Below are positions 27,285-34,127 of a stretch of 64,000 nucleotides of DNA, one piece after another. The first letter of the stretch is position 1; each line of letters begins with the position of its first letter. The DNA lies in contig JARLJB010000217.1 in the NCBI GenBank assembly GCA_031291415.1, positions 1-64,000 of the forward strand, in the 5' to 3' direction. The notes beneath the pieces were generated by a model. The model made no database searches, was not told the origin of the DNA, and saw nothing but the letters and a program-made list of their open reading frames with translations. The position numbers and the translations under genes are program-made. The stretch is from Telmatospirillum sp. GTDB taxonomy: Bacteria; Pseudomonadota; Alphaproteobacteria; Rhodospirillales; Magnetospirillaceae.

Positions 27285-28169
27285 TCATGTCGGATCCCCC
27301 GCCGGCCGCGTGACGGCTTTCGTCGCACTGGTGCCGTTCCGCTTCCTCCAAGGAAAACGAATAGCCCCGGCCGGGCAATTGTCGGCGCAATCACGGCACT
27401 TCGTGCACTGCGCCGCCTGGCCTCGGCCCTCGTGCGGATCGATGTCCTCCGGACAGACTCGTCTGCAGGCGAGGCATTTCAAACCGCGCGTGGTGGCAAG
27501 ACAGGCGCCTGCGTCGACTTCTGGCCGCAAGGTTCGATTGAACCTGCTGACCAGACCGATGAGCGCCCCAAGAGGACAGATCCTGCTGCACCATTTCCGC
27601 AGAACGATAATTTCGACGATCAGGACGATGGGAAAGACGACCAACGTGATCGTCGGTTCGTTGAAACGCAAAAGCCGCATGAGACCGAACAACGTGGCGA
27701 AAAACAGCCCGATCGGACAGACGAGACAAAATACCGGGAAACCAAAGATCGCCGAAGACAACAGGGCTCCACCCAGCACGTAGTAGCGGGTGTGGGACGG
27801 GGTTTCCGTCGCCGTCGGGATTGTCGACGACGAGAGGGAACCGTCACCGAGCGACGCCACGCCAGTCCCACATTTGGGCGAAATCCAGCGCCGGAGCAGC
27901 GGAATGGGGCACAACCAGGCACAGAATACGCGCCCCAGGAGAACGATGGCTAAGATCGAAAGTCCGAGTCCGAAAAAAAATCGCGGCACGAACGTTCTGC
28001 TCGCCAGCAATGATTCTAGGTATCCAAGCGGACAGATGAAAGAAATGTAGTCGTAACCAAACGATGAAAGAGTTCCGAAGCTGACGTTTGTCAAAGATCC
28101 CGATAATGAGAAAACAATAATGGCGCAGACGCTATAGGTTCTGAGACTTTTCGTTGCAATCTTTCTCAT
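27285..28169 (-). CDS. NapH-like membrane ferredoxin
   Basis: A 294-residue membrane protein with about four or five spans, a pair of cytoplasmic CxxxCP motifs (CAWLCPIPLL near 83, CSRICPLGALIG near 203), a further CLVCPIG, and two [4Fe-4S] motifs at the C terminus (CLACRRVCPEDIDP and CTKCRDCADNCPAGAI). This is the NapH/NosR layout: a quinol-linked electron feeder. The start at 28169 overlaps the stop of the NapG-like gene (ATGA), which implies coupling. With the NapG-like protein it probably forms a quinol-to-periplasm or periplasm-to-quinone electron path parallel to the DmsC-like anchor. Confidence 0.85.
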   Translation of the reverse strand: MRKIATKSLRTYSVCAIIVFSLSGSLTNVSFGTLSSFGYDYISFICPLGYLESLLASRTFVPRFFFGLGLSILAIVLLGRVFCAWLCPIPLLRRWISPKCGTGVASLGDGSLSSSTIPTATETPSHTRYYVLGGALLSSAIFGFPVFCLVCPIGLFFATLFGLMRLLRFNEPTITLVVFPIVLIVEIIVLRKWCSRICPLGALIGLVSRFNRTLRPEVDAGACLATTRGLKCLACRRVCPEDIDPHEGRGQAAQCTKCRDCADNCPAGAIRFPWRKRNGTSATKAVTRPAGDPT

Positions 28170-28813
28170 CCCTCGTACTCTTTCAACAAGGCACGGCCGG
28201 TGGCCGGGAGTCCAGGCGCGATAACGACGATGGCCCGGGGTTGCCCCAGCTGGTAGGAACGCAATTCCGCGATCGGACAGACGAATTCGCATTGGCCGCA
28301 ACCATTGCATTTGCCGGCGTCCACCACCGGCCGGCCGAGTTCATCCAAACTGATCGCCTGGTACCGGCACGCCGTTTTGCATTTAGTGCATCCCCCCCAT
28401 TGCCAGGCGATGCAGCTTTCCCGGTCGACCTTGGCGAGACCCAGTCGTTCCGTCTGCGGATCGAAGTCCTGCAGCGCCGCTGTCGGGCAGGCTTCAATAC
28501 ACTTTCCACAGAAAGTACAGTATCCAAGGTGGAAATTTAGAATAGGTGTACGAACGTCCAGCAATCCGTATTCGAAATTGGCCGATCCAACCGCTTTGGT
28601 CGGACAAACATCGATGCATTTGTTGCACTTTAAACAAAGAGCATCGAACCGTTTCCCATTTTGTCCACCCGGAGGCCGTAGCAGAGGCTCCTCGGGTTTG
28701 GCTTTCGCCGCCGCTGCACCCACCACGATCATGGCGGCCACGCCGCATGCGCCGTGCAGGAAAGCGCGGCGTCTCATCCCGGATTTTGGTGCCTCCGACC
28801 CTCCATTGGTCAT
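28166..28813 (-). CDS. NapG-like Tat-exported polyferredoxin
   Basis: A 215-residue protein with a twin-arginine signal (RRRAFLHGACGVAAM near 14-28) and four [4Fe-4S] motifs: CLKCNKCIDVCPTKAV, CTFCGKCIEACPTAAL, CTKCKTACRYQAI and CNGCGQCEFVCP. NapG partners NapH in passing quinol electrons to periplasmic nitrate reductase. No nap genes are present here, so the acceptor is probably the molybdoenzyme of this operon. The ATG at 28813 is used; GTG and TTG codons upstream are alternatives. It is 77 bp after the polyferredoxin gene. Confidence 0.85.
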   Translation of the reverse strand: MTNGGSEAPKSGMRRRAFLHGACGVAAMIVVGAAAAKAKPEEPLLRPPGGQNGKRFDALCLKCNKCIDVCPTKAVGSANFEYGLLDVRTPILNFHLGYCTFCGKCIEACPTAALQDFDPQTERLGLAKVDRESCIAWQWGGCTKCKTACRYQAISLDELGRPVVDAGKCNGCGQCEFVCPIAELRSYQLGQPRAIVVIAPGLPATGRALLKEYEG

Positions 28814-28890
28814 GCTCACGCTCGCGCCCAATCTGTGCTGGAAAGAACCTCTCGGCCCATTGATTTGTCCTTTTCAACGTTTGCCGAAAC

Positions 28891-30051
28891 TCATGAAATC
28901 AAATTTGTTCCAAGGAGTTTGCGGAGCTTGTCTTCCATGGGCGCGTCCAGAAAAGCGACGTTTTCCCGATGGTGCCGCATGATGACTTTTGGGCTGCCGC
29001 CGGTTGTCCTGGACAACCGGACGCCATGGCTGAGGATCAACGAGTTCCAACCGCAAATGTCGAGGCATAGTCCGCAACCGGTGCAGCGCGCGAATGCAAA
29101 AGCCAATCCGACGTCGCCGTCCTGTTCGACCCGGACCAAAGCCCCCGTCGGACAGGACGCGGCGCATATACCGCAGCAGTTACAATATTTGTCGACAGAC
29201 ACATCACAAAGCATGTCAATGCTGCAATTAATCGATTGTTCATTGTCTACAATTCTGTATATAGCATCAATAATAATTTCGTTGCGTCGCGGTATGTAAG
29301 TTTTTTTATTGTCGATTGATGAAGAAATATCACTTAACCATTGTTCTGCATCGGCCGCCACGTCAGCATCAGGGGACCTGTTTGATTCGTTTTTTTGTCC
29401 AGAATTTTTCAGCATCGTGAAAAATGCCCGGCGGGAAAGCATCCCAGAGTCGGTCGGCGCCGCATCGCGCGAGCCGGCTTCCGGCGACGAATCCCTAAGA
29501 ACCCTCAGCCGCCTCTGCGACCCCAGACCATCGAGCAGCAGCGTCACATCCACGGCCGCGCCGGCCGCGAGTTCTCGGCCGGCCGACTGCACGCATTGCT
29601 CGCAGCCGCCATCCTGGAGGCAGATCGTTTCGGCACCAGCGGCGGCGGCGGACAACAGAACCGCTTCATCGACCCTGCCGACACAAGGCACCTCGATGAC
29701 ATCCTGGTGCCGCCCCTTTTTTGCATATCGACTGCAACGAAAGGTAACGGCGCCGGCCCGATGCGCCCGCTCTTCGGTCAGAGCGCAAAGCTCGGCCAAC
29801 GTTGGAGAATTGGCTTCCAAGGCACCGGTTGGACATTGGGTGGCGCACAGTCCACAGCCGGTGCACTTGTCGAAATCGACCCTAACCGACTGAGCCACGG
29901 TGACGGCGCCGACCGGACAGGTCTGCTCGCACCGTCGACATGACGCGTTTCTATGGTGCGCATAGACACAACGGGAAAATTCAATATCGAGACCATGTCT
30001 TTTGACGATATCGCAAGAAATATTCCGGGTGTCGATCAAATCAGACATCAT
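28891..30051 (-). CDS. Multi-cluster ferredoxin with an MvhD-like segment
   Basis: A 386-residue protein, first gene of the operon. N-terminal clusters are CRRCEQTCPVGAV and CTGCGLCATQCPTGAL (about 38-83). A middle part (about 100-180) reads FRCSRYAKKGRHQDVIEVPC and continues to VGRVDEAVLLSAAAAGAETI and GGCEQC, resembling MvhD/HdrA-linked domains that take up electrons from partner complexes. The C-terminal third has CNCCGICAASCPTGAL and CTGCGLCLDICGW. No membrane span or signal peptide is apparent, so it likely works in the cytoplasm. CGGAGGA precedes the ATG. The predicted sigma-54 promoter lies about 105 bp upstream. Confidence 0.8.
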   Translation of the reverse strand: MMSDLIDTRNISCDIVKRHGLDIEFSRCVYAHHRNASCRRCEQTCPVGAVTVAQSVRVDFDKCTGCGLCATQCPTGALEANSPTLAELCALTEERAHRAGAVTFRCSRYAKKGRHQDVIEVPCVGRVDEAVLLSAAAAGAETICLQDGGCEQCVQSAGRELAAGAAVDVTLLLDGLGSQRRLRVLRDSSPEAGSRDAAPTDSGMLSRRAFFTMLKNSGQKNESNRSPDADVAADAEQWLSDISSSIDNKKTYIPRRNEIIIDAIYRIVDNEQSINCSIDMLCDVSVDKYCNCCGICAASCPTGALVRVEQDGDVGLAFAFARCTGCGLCLDICGWNSLILSHGVRLSRTTGGSPKVIMRHHRENVAFLDAPMEDKLRKLLGTNLIS

Positions 30052-30154
30052 TTATCCTCCGCAGAGACCTCGAATTGAGCCAGGATTCTCCCGTTTATCT
30101 TTGTCTGTCTTCGAACCGTTTTTAATTGTCGCCTCCGTGGGCATCTCAGCTTTG

Positions 30155-30170
30155 TGCATAAGGCGTGCCA
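30155..30170 (-). promoter_or_regulatory. Sigma-54 promoter of the molybdoenzyme operon
   Basis: The reverse strand reads TGGCACGCCTTATGCA. It has the -24 GG and -12 GC separated by exactly 10 bases, and 15 of 16 positions are compatible with the consensus TGGCAC-N5-TTGCA (A in place of the first T). Transcription would start near 30144, leaving about 90 nt before the first gene. Confidence 0.75.
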
Positions 30171-30254
30171 AGTCCGGGAAGCACGGGCGGTTCCGTTCTT
30201 GTACCCGCGAAATCGGAAAAACCGGTGACGTCCGGCGTCTGCCCGTCGACAGAC

Positions 30255-30274
30255 TGTCGTCACGAGTGACGACA
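30255..30274. promoter_or_regulatory. Palindrome between two sigma-54 promoters, candidate activator site
   Basis: TGTCGTCACGAGTGACGACA has 9-bp perfect arms around a central GA. It lies about 85 bp upstream of the reverse promoter (30155-30170) and about 105 bp upstream of the forward one (30380-30395), which is the usual distance for an enhancer-binding protein. The local activator encoded at 19316 is the obvious candidate to bind it. Confidence 0.6.
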
Positions 30275-30379
30275 TATCGTCAGTCAGTGGTCGGATTGCC
30301 GTAACGGAAATCCCGACGATCTGTTGTGGGCGGACCGCCCGGTACTGGATTTGGTCAAGAAGCGTTCTGGCAACGGGTA

Positions 30380-30395
30380 TGGCATGTCCATTGCT
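30380..30395 (+). promoter_or_regulatory. Sigma-54 promoter of the moaA copy
   Basis: TGGCATGTCCATTGCT has GG and GC at the required 10-base spacing and a perfect TTGC -12 element. It lies about 205 bp before the moaA start. It faces away from the reverse promoter, so one activator site could serve both transcripts. Confidence 0.65.
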
Positions 30396-30600
30396 TCACG
30401 ATCCACCGCCGCCGCTCGACCGAGGCGGCTCTCGCGGACAAGACGGAGGAAAATCCGGGCAACTTTTTCGTCTTCGATCGGAGCTTCCTAAAAGTGCCTG
30501 GCGCTCACGGGATCTCCGACGGCAGCACGCCTCGAACGAGGCGGGAGCTCAAGGGTCGCACCGGAAACAGCGCGGCCTCCCCGTTTGGAAAGGAGACATC

Positions 30601-31617
30601 GTGTCAGTATCATTTGTGGATTTGTTTCCCGATCAAGGACGACCGGATCCGCCACGTTCGCATCTGCTGCGACGACTGCGGGTCCTAAGGATCTCGGTAA
30701 CCGACCTCTGCAACTTCCGTTGCCGGTATTGCATGCCGCCGGAAGGTGTGGCGAAAATCCGGCATGGCGAACTCCCCGGCTTGGAAGAATTGGGAGATCT
30801 CGCCGCGTGGCTGACGGCGCACACGAACATCGAGAAGATCAAGCTCACCGGCGGCGAACCGTTGCTCCGTCCGGGACTGGGACATCTCGTGGCGTCGCTG
30901 ACGTCGCTGGCGGCCGTGCGTGAAGTGTCCTTGACCACCAACGGCTCTTTGTTGCCGCAGATGGCCTGGTCCCTTAGGGCGGCGGGGCTCGCCCGCGTCA
31001 ACATTTCTCTCGATTCGCTCGACGAAGAGCGCTTCGCCGAGGTCACCCGTGGAGGTCGGCTCAAGAACACGCTGGCGGGGATCGAAGCGGCCCGGCAAGC
31101 CGATCTCCAACCGATCAAACTCAACAGCGTGCTGCGACGTTCGACCTGGCAACGGGAGGTCCCGGACCTGTTGGATTACGCCGCCGAGAATGGCCTGGAG
31201 ATCCGCTTCATCGAACTGATGCGCACGGGCACCGAACGCACCTGGTGCGAATCGGAGTTCGTTTCGATGGGCGAGGTACGAAGCGAACTGGGTCTGGAAA
31301 TCCAAGCCCCCGCCGTCGACGAACTGGCGGCGGCGCCGGCCCGGAGAACGTCGGTGAACTGGCATGGCTGCAACGTGGTCGTCGGCTGGATCGCGCCCCG
31401 ATCCCACCCGTTCTGTGGCCGTTGCGAGCGGTTGCGCATGGACGCGCGCGGACACCTTCGCCGTTGCCTGATGGACCCACAGCTGCTGGATCTGCCGGAA
31501 CTGATGAGAAGGATCGGGCCATCGGCGGCCTGGGAGCGCACCCAGTCCTACCTCGCCGGGAAAACTCCGCCACGGAAAATGGACAGTGCCCTGGCGATGA
31601 ACAGGATCGGAGGATAA
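30601..31617 (+). CDS. moaA: GTP 3',8-cyclase (MoaA), copy linked to the molybdoenzyme locus
   Basis: A 338-residue radical-SAM enzyme that catalyses the first step of molybdopterin synthesis, GTP to 3',8-cyclo-7,8-dihydro-GTP. The N-terminal cluster motif CNFRCRYCMPPEG, the SAM-binding TGGEPLLRPG, the second cluster (FCGRCERLRMDARGHLRRC) and the C-terminal GG are all present, so it should be active. The GTG at 30601 has AAAGGAGA upstream; an upstream frame of 74 codons is non-coding in character. MoaC and other partners are not here. It is expected to boost cofactor supply when the operon is induced. Confidence 0.9.
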   Translation: MSVSFVDLFPDQGRPDPPRSHLLRRLRVLRISVTDLCNFRCRYCMPPEGVAKIRHGELPGLEELGDLAAWLTAHTNIEKIKLTGGEPLLRPGLGHLVASLTSLAAVREVSLTTNGSLLPQMAWSLRAAGLARVNISLDSLDEERFAEVTRGGRLKNTLAGIEAARQADLQPIKLNSVLRRSTWQREVPDLLDYAAENGLEIRFIELMRTGTERTWCESEFVSMGEVRSELGLEIQAPAVDELAAAPARRTSVNWHGCNVVVGWIAPRSHPFCGRCERLRMDARGHLRRCLMDPQLLDLPELMRRIGPSAAWERTQSYLAGKTPPRKMDSALAMNRIGG

Positions 31618-32095
31618 CCGGGGGAACTCCAGACCATCCGCAATCGCCTTAGCGATGTGATGCGATCAGATTTCCTCCCACGCTTACCGCGATCGGCACC
31701 CAAGCCCGGAAAAATATTACATTTCCAACGCCATGCAGACCTGGAGTGATTCAAGCAAGATGGCAGAGTCGCTCCAGTTTCCGCCCCCAACCCATTGGCC
31801 CTATTGTTGGCGCGCAGGTCGCAGGCGCCATCGCCAATATCTCAATATTCACAAGAAAAGGGGCCCTGGTTACCCAGGGCCCAAGTTTAGGGAGGAAACG
31901 TCCAAGAAAAGCGGGAGAAGACCGTCAAAGCAGGTCTTCTCACCGCCCGCCAAGAGATGTGTTTTCTCCTGCCGCAGCGCAAGTTTTCATCGTCAACCGG
32001 CAGGCATGCAATTTACGCATGACATAACCAACCTCGCTTTCCTCGCGGACGATCACCGGTTATCGCGGCGGCGGTCCGAACAAAACTCTCAACAA
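31618..32095. other. Gene-free stretch after moaA
   Basis: No convincing gene. The one clear structure is a strong hairpin at 31861-31882 (gggccctgg, loop ttac, ccagggccc); on the reverse strand it is followed by CTTTTCTT, so it looks like a terminator pointing left, although no reverse-strand gene leads into it. Confidence 0.5.
31861..31882 (-). terminator. Strong GC-rich hairpin, terminator-like on the reverse strand
   Basis: Nine-base-pair perfect stem with a 4-nt loop, followed on the reverse strand by a T-rich run. It has no obvious upstream reverse-strand gene, so its role is uncertain; it may be a leftover of a lost gene. Confidence 0.45.
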
Positions 32096-32143
32096 TGACA
32101 GCGTTATCATTGTCGCGGTCGATGACATATGATAGCGTTATCA
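32096..32143. promoter_or_regulatory. Two LacI/GntR-type operators upstream of the SMP-30 gene
   Basis: TGACAGCGTTATCA (32096-32109) and TGATAGCGTTATCA (32130-32143) differ by one base and are near-palindromic with a central GC/CG step. They are spaced 34 bp centre to centre, just over three helical turns. No regulator gene lies nearby, so a distant LacI-family protein probably binds here. Confidence 0.6.
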
Positions 32144-32242
32144 TCGTTATCTGGCAATCACATGTCAGAAAAAAAGAGGCGTCTGTCACGATCATCTGAA
32201 CGTTGGCGTGACGGCGCATATGAGGAAGAGGAAATAGCGAGA

Positions 32243-33271
32243 ATGACCACCAACAGTCCCATACTGACCCGACGTTCCCTGTTCTTGGCGGGAGGCGCCG
32301 CCCTGGCCACGGCAACAGTGACGTCCAAGGCATTCGCCCAATGGAAACCATCGGAACGCATCCCGGATCCGGCGGTCCACATCCTTGATCAAAGCTTCAA
32401 CAAATATTACGTCAGCAGCGCCAGCGTCGAACGCATCGCGACCGGCATGCGGTGGTGCGAAGGCCCCGTATGGTTCGGTGATGGCCGCTATCTTTTGTGG
32501 AGCGATATTCCCAACAACCAGATCATGCGGTGGGACGAACAATCGGGCGCCGTGTCACCGTTTCGCAAACCCGCCGGCTATGCCAACGGCAACAGTCGCG
32601 ACGCGCTGGGTCGGCTCATCACTTGCGAGCACGAGAACCGCCGGGTCACACGAACGGAATTCGACGGCTCGACGACCGTCATTTTGGACCAGTTCGACGG
32701 CAAGCCGCTCAACTCGCCCAATGACATCGTCGGCAAGTCGGACGGCTCGATCTGGTTCACAGATCCTGCATTCGGACCAAACGTCAACGAGAGCATGGCG
32801 CGGCCTGAATTGCCGGGCAGCGTCTATCGCGTCGATCCGCAAAAGGGTACGGTCACGCTGTTGGCAGCCAATATCAAGGGGCCGAACGGCCTCTGTTTCT
32901 CGCCCGACGAAAGCAAGCTCTACATTATCGAGTCACGGACCGATCCGCGCAGAATCCTGGTTTATGACGTCGTCGACAACGGAACCAATATCGCCAACGG
33001 CAAAGTCCATATCGATTGCGGGAAAGGCACCGCCGATGGCTTCCGCGCCGACGAGGACGGCAATCTCTGGTGCGGTTGGGGCGAGGGCAGCAACGAGTTG
33101 GATGGCGTCATGGTGTTCTCTTCGGCGGGAAAGGCCATCGGCTTTATCAGCCTTCCCGAACGTTGCGCCAACGTTTGTTTCGGCGGGCCGAAACATAATC
33201 GACTGTTCATGGCGGCGAGCCATTCCGTCTATTCATTGATCACCAAGGCACGCGGCGCGACGATCGGCTAG
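32243..33271 (+). CDS. Tat-exported SMP-30/gluconolactonase-like protein
   Basis: A 342-residue protein with a Tat signal (LTRRSLFLAGGAALATATVT) and a six-bladed beta-propeller of the SMP-30/gluconolaconase/LRE family. Metal-site residues can be read: the Glu of CEGPVWFGDGRYLLWSD, Asn and Asp of NSPNDIVGKSDGSIWFTDPAFG, and the Asp of DGFRADEDGNLWCGWGEGS. It should hydrolyse sugar lactones, in the periplasm. ATG at 32243 is chosen because the Tat signal starts there and a purine-rich ribosome site precedes it. It stands alone; the operators upstream suggest sugar-acid control. Confidence 0.85.
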   Translation: MTTNSPILTRRSLFLAGGAALATATVTSKAFAQWKPSERIPDPAVHILDQSFNKYYVSSASVERIATGMRWCEGPVWFGDGRYLLWSDIPNNQIMRWDEQSGAVSPFRKPAGYANGNSRDALGRLITCEHENRRVTRTEFDGSTTVILDQFDGKPLNSPNDIVGKSDGSIWFTDPAFGPNVNESMARPELPGSVYRVDPQKGTVTLLAANIKGPNGLCFSPDESKLYIIESRTDPRRILVYDVVDNGTNIANGKVHIDCGKGTADGFRADEDGNLWCGWGEGSNELDGVMVFSSAGKAIGFISLPERCANVCFGGPKHNRLFMAASHSVYSLITKARGATIG

Positions 33272-33371
33272 TGCATTGACACAAACAGAAGATTCAACAC
33301 TTTCGCCAATGCACTCCAGCCAGCGCGGCGCTTGAGCGTTGAAAAAGCGGGGTTTTCTCGCTCACGCAAAG

Positions 33372-33412
33372 CCTGGTGCACTGAATCATTATGAATGATT
33401 CAGTGCACCAGG
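33372..33412. repeat. Perfect 19-bp-stem inverted repeat
   Basis: Arms cctggtgcactgaatcatt and its exact complement are separated by only ATG, giving a very stable hairpin or cruciform about 100 bp behind the SMP-30 gene. No T-run follows. A related, weaker pair (agtgcattg / caatgcact) lies nearby at about 33271-33316. Confidence 0.65.
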
Positions 33413-33451
33413 GTCGCGAGGGGAAAGAAGTCTGGCGGATGACGTCTCATA

Positions 33452-33486
33452 CCAAGTCTCGATGAGAAGGACGCATCGGGACTTGG
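33452..33486 (+). repeat. Short dispersed repeat, family B copy 1
   Basis: A 35-nt unit: CCAAGTCTCGATGAG, 13 variable bases, GACTTGG. The same unit in reverse orientation and of identical total length lies at 39307-39341. In this copy the inner bases also pair, forming a 14-bp stem with one wobble. Confidence 0.55.
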
Positions 33487-34127
33487 TTGGCGCACCCTCG
33501 CGCCCGCGAGCTTATGCGAGCGTAGCCTAGGGACGCGGAGGCGTCTCGCCCGGCACATGAGGGGCGGTGATCGGTCCGATCACCGAAACTTGGTATCAAG
33601 CCGTCCGCCAGTACCCCGAATGGTGGCAACCTGCGCTTCGTCCGGCATCGGACGGGTTGTACGGCAGCAAGTCATCGATCCATTCTTTTGGTCCGTCGAT
33701 CAGTCGGGACCGCCACGATCAAGATGTCCCCCATCTGGAATCCTTGAATCCCAAAACAGAGTTGCCGAACGATCATTTTGAATGCCCACCGGCCCTAATC
33801 GGTTGGGTTTGCCATAGATTGCATTTGATGCAACGAAATAATCGCCCACCTCATTGACGCCTTGGCGTGGCCTCGCCAAATACTGATAGACGGTTATTCA
33901 TTTCGACGCAAATTGGTCGAACCACCGCCGGCCGGCCATTACCGGGGGCCGAGAGGCGGATGAAATGTTGGGGGTCTTTTGGAAATGAGCGGTAAACTCA
34001 CCTTGTGGAAGCCCAATGACGGCTGATCAAACGATTTCTTCATGGTGTCCTTGTTCGAGGTAGGACGTGCGCCCCGCGCTTGGCAAGCGGAGATGGAACG
34101 TCACCTCAGTCCGGCCGGGAGATTCGA

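Larger units (their letters stand above)
33272..34127. other. Gene-free stretch with several palindromes
   Basis: No gene can be supported in 856 bp. It holds a perfect 19-bp-stem hairpin (33372-33412), a repeat also found at 39307 (33452-33486), a 17-bp palindrome GTGATCGGTCCGATCAC (33567-33583) and the promoter region of prkA. A tryptophan-rich open frame starting at the GTG at 33567 is too weak to call. Confidence 0.55.

Noticed and set aside
27285-27287. Selenocysteine reading of the TGA that ends the NapH-like gene
   Set aside because: No selenocysteine insertion hairpin is evident directly downstream and NapH-type proteins are not known selenoproteins. The open frame beyond is reported only as a possible small gene.
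30379-30600. A 74-codon N-terminal extension of MoaA
   Set aside because: Composition is unlike MoaA, it would swallow part of the sigma-54 promoter, and the GTG at 30601 has an excellent ribosome site and gives normal MoaA length.
33567-33857. A tryptophan-rich 96-codon frame (MIGPITETWYQAVRQYPEWW)
   Set aside because: The first 30 residues look protein-like, but the rest does not, the ribosome site abuts the start and no family is recognised. Not called.
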